Assembly (NCBI RefSeq): GCF_032452875.1
Contig: NC_083879.1
Span: 84,639,572-84,703,571 of the forward strand
Length of the DNA: 64,000 nucleotides
Reading direction: 5' to 3'
DNA from: Bos javanicus
Lineage: Eukaryota > Chordata > Mammalia > Artiodactyla > Bovidae
The notes under the pieces are model-generated. The model saw only the letters and a list, made by a program, of their open reading frames with translations, was not told the origin of the DNA and ran no database searches. Below, piece after piece: positions 23,970 through 36,090 of the stretch; the stretch's first letter is position 1; the number at the start of each line of letters is the position of its first letter. The position numbers were made by a program, and so were the translations under genes.

Positions 23970-24020
23970 ACCTGAAGCTATCACAACATTGTTAATTGGC
24001 TTTACTCCAACATAAAAAGT
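23970..24020 (+). mobile_element. Short L1 3' terminus
   Basis: The stretch tcacaacattgttaattggctttactccaacataaaaagtt matches the extreme L1 3' end. Confidence 0.55.
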
Positions 24021-26844
24021 TAAAGAGCAAAAACATCGCTTTCTAAACTCTCTGATGATAACCCTTTATAAAAAGAAAAGGATAACAAAAACATTGTATA
24101 CCCTTACATTGAAATTACATATTTCTAAAATAGTAAAAATGGAATTTGCATGATGGCAATAGTCAACAAGTTCGTGATAAGCAACTCTCAAAGCCTGCAT
24201 GTATCTAGTATGAAGGTAATAATTTACTATGTATTTTCAATTTGGGGGTATTTAAGGATAGCTGCTAGACCAATAAGGAATTTAAAATATATTGTATGAT
24301 CAAAGCTGAATACACAAATGTTTAAAATGGTAACCATATATCCCTTCATTTTTACTAAATTTTCATTCCCTGCCATTCTCCCTAGCTGATCTAGGGTGAT
24401 GCTGTTCTTTCCTGAGCAAAGAGAAAATAGGCATGCCCCTCTGACAGAATATTTAATTTGTCTGTGTTTTGAGTCAAAAGCCAAAAACTATGGCTTCGTG
24501 AAATACCAAAAACTCTGAGTCTTATTCTAAAAATCAAACTAAATCCCAAAACCGGTGGAACAAAAACAAAACTCCTGTAGACCAAATGGAAATTTTTGTG
24601 GGATATGTTGCCTGAAATGAACCATATAAAATTAGGTATTTAGGAATATTGGGGTTCTAAACTTCAGTATGTAACTGATAGTGTATGTTCAAACCCTGGG
24701 ACACAGATTTATACATTACCCCTTAAATGCTGACAGAGAACAGATTTTAAAATAACGCCAGGTCTGTATTGCAATTCGTAGACGATCACTTGAAAATCTC
24801 AAGAGCTATGTGCACAAAAGGAAAGTTATTTCAGCTAGGCTTTCAGCCTTTCAAAGCAACCTGACGTGTTTATGTTGACCTACTTGTGTTGACACCATGA
24901 AACCTTCCCATGACTATAAAAATATCTGGCACAAGACTCTGGCGATGCAGTACCAGCCTTCACTGATTGGAACAGCGTCACATGTTTCATAGGAACCCAT
25001 GAGTCCTGTGCCGAGGCCAGAGTCAGAAAATCCCTTCTAGTCAGTATGATAAGAACTGACTGCGTATCGTGCGTGTACAGCACGTGATACACTCTTGTTC
25101 CGTCACTCAGTCGTGTCTGACTCTTTGCGACCCCGTGGACTGCAGCACGCCAGGCTTCCCTGTCCACCAACTCCCGGAGCTTGCTCAAACCCATGTCCAT
25201 TGAGTCGGTGATGCCATCCAACCATCTCACCCTCTGTCATCTCCTTCTCCTCCTGCCCTCAGTCTTTCCCAACATCAGGGTCTTTTCCAATGAGTCAGCT
25301 CTTCGCATCACGTGGCCTAAGTATGTTACATACATACGAAGTATGATACGAATGTGGTCATTATAACCCAAATCGGTTAGCAGTACTGATTCACAACCAA
25401 CAGCGTATAGTCAATATGCTTTCTGAATAAAGTCACGAGATGGGAATAAATGCTTAAAATAACTGGAAGTTTTAATTGAATCAGAAATCGTGTTATTTTC
25501 GAGGAAAACAGTTTCTCTTGAATGCCAGGATCTGCACCCTACCTCTGCTACCCAGCAATAATGATCTGTTTGTTCATTTGCTGAAATATAGTTATGTGTG
25601 GGTAATTATAGCTATCACTTACTTTAATTGCCGTCTTTTACTGATGTGAACACAGGCTTAGATCTTTTCTCGTATACTTAATTATTCCCTGGACTTGTGG
25701 TTATTTATCATTAGATTAGAGAACAGTTTTTAGTGCTAGAACATTGTCATTATATCAAACAAAATATTGTGAATCTCAAGATGTTTATTTTGTGGGGACA
25801 GACCTAACAAATTCTAGATAGGCCACTTTCTGCTGCTTGAATGAGTACGGATTTTATCATTGGGCATCGGGGAGAAAAATGGCAATTAAAAGAATAGAGT
25901 CCTTACATTTGGTTTTACATTTACCACTCTCAGAAGATTTGCCTTTTTAAATCTGTGCCGTGTTTATCCTCAGCACATTGTAAGGATAATCTATGACGAT
26001 GCAGTACTGAGTGAGACCACTTACAAGACCGGAAGCCCTGCATTCTGTGCATAGACCCTAAGGCCACAGTGAACCCAGTGCCGTAGTGGGACCCAGCCAC
26101 ACTGCTCTGGGAACCTCGGAGAAAGGCTTTCTCTCTTATACTCAAGAATAGATCCAGACCACTGGGGATGGAGCCTTTGGTTGGGATCCGTGGAATGTAC
26201 TCGACTATGGGTTTTACAACATCACCTTGTTTGTGAGAATTGTATAGATTCTCTGGAACTCATGCTGCTTTCTGATTCAGAGCCTACCTGCCCTGAGAAG
26301 CAAGCCTTCACTTGACAATCTGGAATATTGTGCAATTATCTATTCTGAGCAGCAGAAGGTAGTTTTGTAAGGGCAGCAGGCTCCTCAGGCATTCAGAGAG
26401 CCCTGCCCCACGCCTCCTTTCCATTTGAAGATATTTTGAAGTCATATTAAGTAACTTCTAGTTGGGACTTAATTTCATTCTGTTTCCCCCACTGTAGTTG
26501 GGAAGTTGGGTTGAAAATGACCGATGGGAGGGCCTTTAACTCCCGAGCCACCCCCGCCCCACAACGTCCCCACCCTGGCCCACCCCCCTCAACGTCCCCA
26601 CCCCGGCCCTGCCCGTCTTGCAGGCCACCCCCAGAATGCGGAATCCTCTCGTGTTCTGCTGCCTTAGCCCGTCCTTACCTTTCAAAATCCACCCCTCCCG
26701 GAAGGTTCGCAGCCTGTGGCCTGTCCACCATCCCCGTTCCTTCAATTCCTCCAGCCAGAGGGAATGCTTGCTTTCTCCAGATCCAGTTCAACCCCACTCA
26801 CGCTCCACATAACCTGTGAGCCGTCCTGCTGTGTCCTTTCTTAA
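24021..26844. other. AT-rich intronic DNA
   Basis: Contains the BovB piece at 25098-25323 and, at 26556-26612, two close copies of caacgtccccaccc in C-rich DNA. No gene signal. Confidence 0.45.
25098..25323 (-). mobile_element. BovB 3' fragment, minus strand
   Basis: It runs from ttccgtcactcagtcgtgtctgac to cgcatcacgtggcctaagta. It ends abruptly at a small palindrome (gtatgttacatac). Confidence 0.88.
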
Positions 26845-27230
26845 GATTTATTAACTGACTTTAGTTGGAGGACAGTTACTTGGCAGCATTGTGGTGGTTT
26901 TGGACATACGTCAGCATGAATCAGCCGTGGGTACATGTGTCCCCCCGTCCTGAGCCCCCTCCCCCCACCCTCCCCGCCCCACCCCTCCAGGTTGTCATGG
27001 AGCAGCGGCTTTGGGTGTCCTGCTTCCTACATGAAACTCACACTGGTCACCTGTTTTGCAGATGGTGACATACATGTTTCAGCGCTGGTCTCTCAAATCG
27101 TCCCACCCTCCCCTTCTCCCGCTGAGTCCGAAAGTCTGTTCTTGACGTCTGTGTCTCCTTTGCTGTCCTGCACGAAGGATTGTCAGTACCTTCTCTCCGG
27201 ATTCCATTTCTTAAGAATCATTCCCGTTAA
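26845..27230 (-). mobile_element. L1 3' end, minus strand
   Basis: The stretch tagttggaggacagttacttggcagcattgtggtggttttggacatacgtcagc is the complement of the L1 3' terminus; homology continues to ttgctgtcctgcacgaaggattgtcagtacc. Confidence 0.8.
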
Positions 27231-28174
27231 GACTTGAGATCCTCAGATGCAGGACTTCTCTTGGCTCTTGATCGCGTCTCCCAGCGCTGTGACCCAGAGG
27301 GCACTCTGATACTCCCTGACTTTCTTTGGCTGGCCTTGTGTCAAGAGGGTCTTGCTGTTGACTTGGTTCTGAGTTTGGATACTCGCTGAGCTGAGTTTCC
27401 GTCCGGATTCTGTGAGCCATCCTCCAGTTGATAATTCAGTTTTAAAAAGTGGGTCACGGCCTTCTTCTCCTTGCCCAGGTCCCCAGTCTCTGTAAGAAGT
27501 CCAGTGAACTGAATTCTCCAGAAGCAGACGTTAAGCTCGCTTGTCACGGGCCCCGTGTCCCCTTCACACAGTTGCTACCCCTCCTTCACACGAAGCCCAA
27601 GCTTGTAGCTTTGCCCCACTACCTGGCCATACATTTCATTCCTGACTGCTGCTCACCCAGCTCCCCGGAAATGCCAGCCTGCGTCTGATCTTAGATTTCC
27701 ACCCACCCTTCCCCTGCTTTTTCGTGATTTGTTTTTAGGTTTATTTTTCCCCTGTTAACTGCCCCGACCCCACAAACTGCAACCCCAGGAACCCATTCAC
27801 CCTCGTTGTCCACAAGGTTCTCTTTTTCCCCCATCAGAGTTTCATCAGACTTATTTTTAGCCTCTAGAAAAGTTTCCTTTCTCCCCTTCAGGCCTTCTTT
27901 GCTTACTTCTCTGCTATTGTGACATTTTTTCTTCTCTATCATTCTATCTTTTTTTTTTTTTTTTGGCCAGCACACTTCCTCTTTGCTTAGCTAAGCCTCC
28001 AGCAATGCCTGTATTCCCAAGCTGCTTTGAGGACTTTGTTATTCATCGAGTGTTTACTGGCCTTCATTGCAGTCTGTGGAATGTCACTCTTTCAGTTTGT
28101 TCAATAAGCTCCTGACTTACTTTATTCGAGGAAAGGACACGCAACTTAACGGCTGCACTGTGTTGCCCTTGTAG

Positions 28175-28260
28175 GATTACCTGAAGAGGACGGATTCTCC
28201 AGGCTGTCTGGGGGTGGGGCCTCCTCCTTTCAGAGACACAGAGAGAGTCACACCACTCAG
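28175..28260 (+). CDS. Candidate alternative exon B (86 nt, phase 1-0)
   Basis: A good acceptor (cactgtgttgcccttgtag) and donor (CAG/gtaagg) flank 86 nt. With two bases completing a Gly codon from exon A, 28 codons are open (LPEEDGFSRLSGGGASSFQR onward, ending SHTTQ) and the exon ends in phase 0, as exon C requires. It therefore has the same length and phasing as exon E but no sequence similarity to it. Including both B and E would shift the frame and lose the C-terminal tail, so they would have to be mutually exclusive or one is a decoy. Another frame of B is also open, which lowers confidence. Confidence 0.3.
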
Positions 28261-28464
28261 GTAAGGACCCCTCGATGTTCTGATGCTCACCTTTGCTGTG
28301 ATAACTGGAGCTAAAAGACAAGAAGAGTTTCGTGAAGGTGTGACCAAGAGCGTTTGTTCCCGCTGGACTAGGGAACACAGTTTTTTCCAACTCTGCCTTA
28401 AGTTTCTTCTCAACATTCTCGCTCTTTTGTATTGGCTGACTCCTATTTATTTTCTGCTCCTTTG

Positions 28465-28632
28465 CTGGTAGCTCGGGCAGTAAAGAATCCGGCTGCGGTG
28501 TGGGAGACCCAGGTTCGATACCTGGGTCGGGAAGATCCAGTATTCTTGTCTGGAAAATCCCATGGACAGAGGAGCCTGGGGGGTTACAGTCCATAGGGTC
28601 GCAAAGAGTTGGACATGACTGAGTGAATAACA
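28465..28632 (+). mobile_element. Bov-tA-type SINE with internal deletion
   Basis: It runs from tttgctggtagctcgggcag to gactgagtgaataac. The segment ccctggagaaggaaatggcaacccact is absent between gaagat and ccagtattc. Confidence 0.85.
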
Positions 28633-29582
28633 TTTAAAAGAAGAATGTCCAAAACGCATAAAACTTAACAAATGGTCTTAAATGAAGCATTATAGACATA
28701 CTTTATCTGTGGCATTATAGAGTCACCGTCAGGTGACGAGAACATTGCAGTCACTGAAGGTCTTCATATTTCCTGCATTTGACCTCAGCTGAAGTAAGAA
28801 GGCTTTAAGTGACATCTTGGACATAAAATGCTTGAGGCCCATGTAGTTTTATGGCCATTATCTCTCAGTTAGCACCTCAAATCCCACATAATCCAAATGC
28901 ATCTACAAACTATCCCATCATCAGAACACTGCAGAATCAAAATGAGTTTACAGCTCACAAAACTGTTTTGCTATGCTTCAGTGATTTCACATGTATTCAT
29001 AATGTGTTTGGCCTCAAAAAGTTTGCCAAAAGAAAGAGGATTATCACTTAAAAATAAACTCTAGCATTTGTAGAAAGAAAAAGGATTTATATCAATAGTT
29101 TAGTGTGCTTTTTATGTTCAGTTTTAAAATAAAGTCTTTAAAAAATATGACTTTGCTTTGAAGGTGGTACACAACCAAAAATGTATTAAAGATTGTACTG
29201 TTGATATATTAAAGATCATTGCTTTAGCAACAAGATTATCTTGTATGAAGTTGCATTACAACTTTTGCTATGTCAGATATCTACACTAAAATTATCTAAA
29301 GTCAAGTATCTAGATGTTTCCATGAAACCAGCTAGCCAGCTAAGGATCCAGTTTCCATCAGAATATTTGACATTATATAGGCACAGTTATATTATCAACT
29401 GAGATTTTTCTAAATAACACTGATGAGGTAGTGAGAAAAATCAATAATTTTAATCTTAAAGATAAATCTTACAGTAGGCAATATACTGAAATCACTTACG
29501 CTGATATATAGACATTGAAATAGAAAAAAAATGCTGATTGCTTGCAATAATAGATTGTGCTGATCTCCCCTCTGTTCCTCAG

Positions 29583-29629
29583 AGATGCACTTATTTTACC
29601 TTGTAAACATCACAGATGCTTTATCTACG
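29583..29629 (+). other. Candidate cryptic or alternative exon D (47 nt)
   Basis: A pyrimidine-rich acceptor (tgatctcccctctgttcctcag) and a near-perfect donor (ACG/gtaagt) flank 47 nt. Read in the phase left by exon A it encodes 15 codons (MHLFYLVNITDALST) and ends in phase 0. Read after exon B it meets TAA after seven codons, so it would act as a truncating exon there. Short AT-rich pseudo-exons with good sites are common in long introns, so this may be chance. Confidence 0.15.
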
Positions 29630-29889
29630 GTAAGTCACGGGGGACCTGCTTGCAAAGAACAGAACATCGGCTTGATTTTTGTCAAAGGGTTGACTCCTAT
29701 GTGCTGGAGCACAGCAATAGAGACGCCCTTCCCAGGGCTTCCACTGTGCTGTGGGTCACAGAGAAGAGGGTTCATCTGGAAAGAAGGTGCGTTAACAGAG
29801 GCATCTTGGCAACTTCCCTCTGGTCTTCCACTGATTTGGTTGTCAAGAGAGATGGGAGAGGTCACCAGGACTAATTTTCTGTTTTGTCT

Positions 29890-30087
29890 TTTTTTTTTTT
29901 AAGAGTTTTTTTGATGTGGGCCATTTTTAAAATCTTTATGGAATTTGTTACAATACTACTTTTGTTTTATGTGTGTGTTTTCTTTTGGCCACAAAGCATG
30001 TAGGATTTAGCTCCCTGACCAAGGACTGAAGCTGCACCCGCTGCATTGGAAGGCAGCGTCTTACCCACTGGACCCCAAGGAAGTCCT
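29890..30087 (-). mobile_element. CHR-type SINE, minus strand
   Basis: It contains ttggccacaaagcatgtaggatttagctccctgaccaagg and ends gcgtcttacccactggaccccaaggaagtcc, the complement of the head. It is a relative of the copy at 48003-48216. Confidence 0.75.
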
Positions 30088-30539
30088 GGGAATACTTTTC
30101 CATTCCCAGCTTTCACTGAGAGCTTATTTTCAAAGGCAGGCAACCCCCAGTTATCTCATAGTACTTTTTTTTTTAAGGAAATGGAAAACCAAGCTCATTT
30201 TCTTGCATGCCTGGTGCAAGCTTTCTCTTGGCAAGACATGTGGGTCAGTGCTAGATGCCCAGCACGGTTAGGCGGAGCTCTGCCTTGAATGACCACACAT
30301 ATCTCAGCACAAATGCCTCTTGGGTGACGTTTATAGAGGAAATATAAACACATCAGGCATCTTGCATTCTAGATTTTCTAGTAAAGCAATTAAGTAAGAA
30401 TTCTATAAAATCTGCCTTGAACCGACTGGGCATGCAGCAATAAAATTAAATGCTGACTAAAAATTGAATTCCTCTTTGAGGATGTCTGTATTTTAATTAA
30501 CATCATCAGTGATTTTAATGAAATCCCTTTAAGGAAGAT

Positions 30540-30660
30540 AAAATGTCTGGACATTATTGCAGATAAAGAAATCAAGAAATAGATTTAGTAGCTTGCCAGA
30601 GATCATAGGGAAAATGCAGAGTCCAGGGTTTGAATGGACGTCAAGATCCTCTGTGTTGTT
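30540..30660 (+). repeat. MIR or L2-like fragment
   Basis: The order ttgcagataaagaaatcaag ... gtagcttgccagagatcatagg ... gagtccagggtttgaa follows the MIR 3' pattern. Confidence 0.45.
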
Positions 30661-32494
30661 TCTGAGAAGAAACTTGCCATAACTCACTAAAAGTGATGGG
30701 GGTGGCATCTGGCTTTTACGTAAATTTGGAAGGCAAAGTCTTCTGAAAGACTTGGGTCAAGATCAAACCGAAAGTGGTTTGGATCAAGGTAAAAGTCTTA
30801 ACTGGCTGTAGTGGCCATCTGTGGCTGTGTTTTCAGCTGCTCACTGACCACAGTGACAATTTAAGGAGAGAGGTTTCACCTTCCTCCCCTCCTTGGAGAG
30901 CTGGACAGATCCTTGTGACACGCACTCAGTCTGTCCACTGCGGATTATGAGTTACCAGACATACAACGGAAGGGTCGAGGATAGATGTCACCCCTGGGGG
31001 GCCACCTGGGGGTGATGGCTCCCTCCAGGGGCCACAGCCGTTAGCCCGTGTCTGTGACCACAAGCCACTGCGGTCACCTTGGGTCCCGTCCACGTGCCAA
31101 AACTGCCCTTCTTAAATTCATGCCCAGTTACTTTGCTTTCCAGTAACGCTTCTGCCTGTGAGAGTTAGTTTCTGTTGCTTACAAAGAAGAATTTTGACTG
31201 GCACACAAATTTGATTTTATTCTCCTTATCTATAAAATTTACTTTAGAGCCACAAGTTTCTTTTTTAATTTTATTTTTCTATTCTCTATTTTGTTTAAAT
31301 TGAAGTATAGTTGATTTCCAAAGCTGTGCTAATTTCTGCTGTGCAGAAAAGTGATTCAGTTATACACATACATACTTTTTGAAATTTTCTTTTCCATTAT
31401 GGTTTATCCCAGGAGCTGGGATAGGGTCCCTGTACTAGCCAGTAGGAATTTGTTTTTTATCCATTCTTTATATGAGGGTTTTCATCTACTAACCCCACAC
31501 TCCTAGTCCATCTCTTTCCTTCCCTCACAGTGATATGCCATGGATTACAATCTGTAATTTTCATTCCATTTATCGTATTTCTTGCCAAGCCTTCTGTTAT
31601 ATCCTTTAGGTTTTATAAAGAGCACTAAAAGTTGTTCTTACTATCTGATGTATTCAGATATTCACTGTAAGAAATTGTAGATGGTTTCTGATAGAATAGT
31701 GGCCATCCAGTGCCTGAGAGCTTAATAAATATCTACTGCCTCTCGACACAGCCTCCAATGAAAGCCCGAACAGAATCAATATGCAATTGATCCACATCAA
31801 GAAACAAATTGTTATGTGGTTTGTTTTACTGAACCATCAAAGGAACCTTTTTGTAATGTCACATATCAAAGAAATGAAGAGCTGCAGACCACTCAATAAA
31901 CCCAATGCCTTCTTTCTTTATCCATTTTATTTGTCACATGGACTGCTTGAAATGTATTGTGGCAGGGAAAAGAATCAGTGTGGTAGATAAAACAGTAAAA
32001 TGTAGACACCTTTCATTTTAATTGTTAAGGCGTGATTCTAAAACACATGCTGGGAATTAGAAATTAGACAACCATTTCAAATGGAATCATATGTATCTCA
32101 CTGATAAGCTACTAACCAAGGGAGACCTAACATAGAGCATGCTTCCACACAGCTGAGGTTTCAGGAAATCTGTATGCACACCTCATGACTTCCAGATTAT
32201 GTGCAAGAAATGAAGGCAGTAAATTAATTGGATGGTAGAAGTTTAAACGGCAGCACTTTCAACAGAAGGAACATGTCCTGTAGAGATATATAGAAACTTG
32301 GAAAATAACGAAAATAAATTCCATATTTTACATGTTTCCTTCATAGAATTGTACCATATGTGTAACCTAGATGTTTCGAATGCATGATGTTTTTATCCGG
32401 TGAAGACATTGACTGTCATCAAAGAGGAAAATTCAGTTTTAAGAAGTATGAAAAGGATGAGAGAGCAGAATTGTGACTGTGCTTTTGTACATTT
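30661..32494. other. Intronic DNA, mostly unassigned
   Basis: Contains the L1 piece at 31265-31535. A 69-codon frame at 31781-31990 has no splice sites. Confidence 0.45.
31265..31535 (-). mobile_element. L1 3' UTR, minus strand
   Basis: The stretch ttgaagtatagttgatttccaaagctgtgctaatttctgctgtgcagaaaagtgattcag is the complement of the L1 3' UTR. Confidence 0.75.
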
Positions 32495-32520
32495 TACAAT
32501 GTACAGAATTGTACATTGTA
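32495..32520. other. Perfect inverted repeat, 10-bp arms, 6-base loop
   Basis: TACAATGTAC (32495-32504), loop AGAATT, GTACATTGTA (32511-32520). It ends three bases before the truncated 5' edge of the BovB 3' end at 32524. Confidence 0.85.
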
Positions 32521-32523
32521 CAG

Positions 32524-32616
32524 CGGGAGTTGGTGATGGACAGGGAGGCCTGGCCCACTGCAGTCCATGGGGTCGCAAAGAGTCGGACACGACTGAGCGA
32601 CTGAACCAAACTGAAC
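32524..32616 (+). mobile_element. Very short BovB 3' end
   Basis: About 93 bases from cgggagttggtgatggacaggg to actgaaccaaactgaac remain. Directly upstream is a perfect inverted repeat (32495-32520). Confidence 0.88.
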
Positions 32617-32707
32617 TATTGAAGGACACTTGGTGACTGTGTTTTTAAAAGGAGAAAGATCTCATGATGTCTCTGCAGGTCACCTTTCTCCTTTTTAAAC
32701 ACTTGGT

Positions 32708-32828
32708 CACGGGACTTCCCTGGTGGTCAAGGGGTCTAGACTCTTCTTTCACTGCAGGGGGGTACGGGTGCGATCCCTCGTCAGGGAACTAAGATCCCAC
32801 GTGTGGCATGGCCAAAGATTATAAAAAC
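32708..32828 (+). mobile_element. CHR-type SINE
   Basis: It begins gggacttccctggtggtcaagggg and ends atcccacgtgtggcatggccaaag. Confidence 0.82.
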
Positions 32829-33448
32829 ATAGTCATGATTCTGATTTCTCATTCCTTCAATATTTTTTTTTTTTTAAAGAAAGAAGCCAGGATAAGCAGG
32901 GCTGGGAGTGACAAGAGTGGTGTGGAGGAAGGTTGGGTTGGGTTGCAATTTTAAATCAGATGACAAAACAAAAACCTTGCTGAGCAGAGATAAAGTAGAA
33001 AGTCAGAGTGTCAGCCAGGCTGGGGTCAGGGGAGCCCTTCAGGTGGGAAGGAGCAGAGACCCTGCGTACAACCAGCCTGGACCTTGAGATGGTCAGCGAG
33101 GCTGCAAGGGAATAAATCTACATATTACTGCATGTTTTAATGAAGAGCAATAGAAATTACCATGAGTTACATGTTAGTGCTAGAAAAGGGGAGCTGTTAA
33201 GTTACATACTCTAGCAAGAGGCTAAATGTAAAATACCAGTTATGATCGTATTGCATTGTCTTTCTTTAAAACAATTAACCAGCTTTGGAAACCTTGGTCT
33301 GCTCAGAAAATAAGTAAAGGGCAAGTATTTTCATTTTCTGTAAGTGGGAGATACAAGACAAATAATTCCACTCCTCCCAAAATAACAGAGAATTGGAATA
33401 TTGACCCCTGGGAACCTGGGCCCCAGATATTCTGACTTGTTATTTGTT

Positions 33449-34262
33449 CAGTCAGTTCAGTTCAGTCGCTCAGTTGTGTCCGACATTTGCAACCCCATGG
33501 ACTGCAGCGTGCCAGGCCTCCCTGTCCATCACCAACTCCCAGAGCTTGCTCAAACTCATGTCCATCGAGTCAGGGATGCAATCCCACCATCTCATCCTCT
33601 GTCACCCCCTTCTCCTCCTGCCTTCAATCTTTCCCAGCATCACGGTCTTTCCAAGGAGTCAGTTCTTCACATCAGGTGGCCAAAGTATTGGAGTTTCAGC
33701 TTCAGCATCAGTCCTTCCAATGAATATTCAGGACTGATCTCCTTTAGGATGGACTGGCTGGACCTCCTTGCAGTCCAAGGGACTCTCAGGAGTCTTCAAC
33801 ACCACAGTTCAAAAGCATCAATTCTTCGGCACTCAGCTTTCTTTATAGTCCAACTCTCATCCATACATGACCACTGGAAAAACCATAGCCTTGACTAGAC
33901 GGACCTTTGTTGGCAAAGTAATGTCTCTGCTTTTTAATATGCTGTCTAGCTTGGTCATAGCTTTTCTTCCAAGGAGCACACATCTTTTAATTTCATGGCC
34001 ACAATTACCATATGCAGTGATTTTGGAGCCCCCCGAAATAAAGTCTCTCACTATTTCCATTGTTTCCCCATCTATTTGCCATGAAGTAATGGGACCAGAT
34101 GCCATGATCTTACATTGCCATGATCAACATTTTCTGAATGTTGAGCTTTAAGCCAACTTTTTCACTCTCCTCCCTCACTTTGATCAAGAGGCTCTTTAGT
34201 TTTTATTTGCTTTCTGCCATAGGGTGGTGTCTTCTGCGTATCTGAGGTTATCGATGCTTTGT
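33449..34262 (-). mobile_element. BovB 3' portion, minus strand, RT motif C altered
   Basis: This 0.8-kb minus-strand BovB runs from the terminal gttcagttcagtcgctcag back to the RT palm region. At 34229-34247 the complement encodes YAED instead of YADD, so a catalytic aspartate codon is changed. Frames are broken at several points. Confidence 0.9.
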
Positions 34263-34804
34263 ATATTAATGGGATCTGACAACTTTGAAAGAAAAATTTA
34301 GGCTAAAGGAACAGAAAGTTTTCCATGGTGCTAAAACGTAATCAGCCCACATCAGTGAAGGAATTTATTTTATGACCTTAGAAGACCTCCAGGGCCTGAT
34401 TCTTCGCTGATCTCTTTGATTACACTATTATTTGAAACTGTCATTTCGTATTTCTGACTCTGCCAGAAATAGGTTCTAAAACAGATGAACTATGATATTG
34501 GGAAGAAGTTTCATGAAGTCAATGATATAAAAAGCCTAAATTTTGAAGCCCTAGTGGATTTAAGTTAATTTTATACACTTGCAGGTGATTTTTATTATCT
34601 ATTTTGGGAAGGAAGTCTCAATTAAAGAGATTTGCTCTCTTATGTTGCCAACTTTGGCAAAATCTTGTCTCTTTTTCTTCCTAATGCTTCCTGACATCTG
34701 GTTTCCTTTCCCTATTTTCTCTCTATTATATCTTAAAGACGCTGTCACTCACCCCAGACATCGCACCCTGGCAGACCTAATGCCCACCTAATCCATTTCT
34801 TTTG

Positions 34805-35155
34805 AGGCACCTGGCTAGACTACATTTCCCAGCATCCTTGTGGTTGGGAACAGTCATGTGACTGAGTTCTAGCCAATGGAAAGGGAGCCACAGTGATATG
34901 CACTCTGTCCAGGCATGACTCCTACAAACCTCCCTTCAGCTATGAGTGTTCCATTTCCTTTCCCATCCAAAAGCTGGCTGCACAATATTCCAAGACCCTG
35001 GAAGATGCAAAGTACAGTCACAACAATGTAGAAGGTCATCTACTGAGCAGAAATACCCATTTTAGCCTTAACATGAGCAATATACTTCTTTGGGGTCATC
35101 CATTGGTATTTGTGGTTTGCCAGTTACAGATAGCAGCTTGAGTAAAAGACATTGA
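34805..35155 (+). repeat. MLT1-like solo LTR (ERVL-MaLR type), ancient
   Basis: The stretch gactacatttcccagcatccttgtggttgggaacagtcatgtgactgagttctagccaatgg is a familiar LTR segment, and atttgtggtttgccagttacagatagcagcttgag fits its end. It is diverged, and no internal retroviral coding part is present. Confidence 0.6.
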
Positions 35156-35159
35156 TACC

Positions 35160-35245
35160 TTTTTTTAAAAAATTATTATTTTTTCAATTGAAGGATAATT
35201 GCTTTACGGAATTTTGTTGTTTTCTGTCAAACATCAGATAGATAC
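35160..35245 (-). mobile_element. Short L1 3' UTR fragment, minus strand
   Basis: The stretch ttcaattgaaggataattgctttacggaattttgttgttttctg is the complement of the L1 3' UTR. Confidence 0.65.
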
Positions 35246-35317
35246 CTTTTATCATTTATTTGGCCTAATGTTTTACATGTTGCTACTGAGAATTATTTAT
35301 GGTGCTTAATTAAGTTT

Positions 35318-35582
35318 CGGAGAAGGCAATGGCACCCCACTCCAGTACTCTTGCCTGGAAACTCCCATGGACAGAGGAGCCTGGTAGGCTGCAGTCCATG
35401 GGGTCCCTAAGAGTTGGACACAACTGAGCGACTTCACTTCCACTTTTCACTTTCATGCATTGGAGAAGGAAATGGCAGCCCACTCCAGTGTTCTTGCCTG
35501 GAGAATCCCAGGGATGGGGGAGCCTGGTAGGCTGCCGTCTATGGGGTTGCACAGAGTCAGACACGACTGAAGTGACTTAGCA
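35318..35582 (+). mobile_element. Bov-A2 dimeric SINE with 12-bp target-site duplication
   Basis: Two head-to-tail BovA monomers (each beginning ggagaagg.aatggca) are joined by the ttcactttcatgcatt linker. The duplication ttaattaagttt at 35306-35317 and 35583-35594 fixes the ends. It inserted into the spacer of an AT-rich palindrome. Confidence 0.93.
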
Positions 35583-35603
35583 TTAATTAAGTTTAACCTA
35601 ATT

Positions 35604-36063
35604 CAGTTCAGTTCAGTCACTCAGTCGTGTCCGACTCTTTGCTACCCCATGAATTGCAGCACGCCAGGCCTCCCTGTCCATCACCAACTCCCGGAGTTTA
35701 CTCAAACTCATATGCATGGAGTCGGTGATGCCATCCAGCCATCTCATCCTCTGTCGTCCCCTTCTCCTCTTGCCGCCAATCCCTCCCAGCATCAGAGTCT
35801 TTTCCAATGAGTCAACTCTTTGCATGAGGTGGCCAAAGTATTGGAGTTTCAGCTTTAATATCAGTCCTTCCAAAGTACACCCAAGACTGATCTCCTTTAG
35901 AATGGACTGGTTGGATCTCCTTGCAGTCCAAAGGACTCTCAAGCGTCTTTTCCAACAGCACAGTTCAAAAGCATCAATTCTTTGGCATTCAGCTTTCTTC
36001 ACAGTCCAACTCTCACATCCATACATGACCACTGGAAAAACCATAGCCTTGACTAGACAGACC
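35604..36063 (-). mobile_element. BovB 3' fragment with 10-bp target-site duplication
   Basis: The duplication taacctaatt at 35594-35603 and 36064-36073 flanks this minus-strand, 5'-truncated copy. The 143-codon frame at 35613-36044 covers the C-terminal coding remnant without RT catalytic residues. It sits directly against the Bov-A2 element. Confidence 0.93.
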
Positions 36064-36090
36064 TAACCTAATTAAGCACTATAAATAATT

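Larger units (their letters stand above)
35291..36090. repeat. Split AT-rich palindrome (21-bp arms)
   Basis: The left arm 35291-35311 (aattatttatggtgcttaat+t) and right arm 36070-36090 are reverse complements at 20 of 21 positions. Removing the two retroposons and one copy of each duplication leaves the arms about 11 bases apart. Confidence 0.8.
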
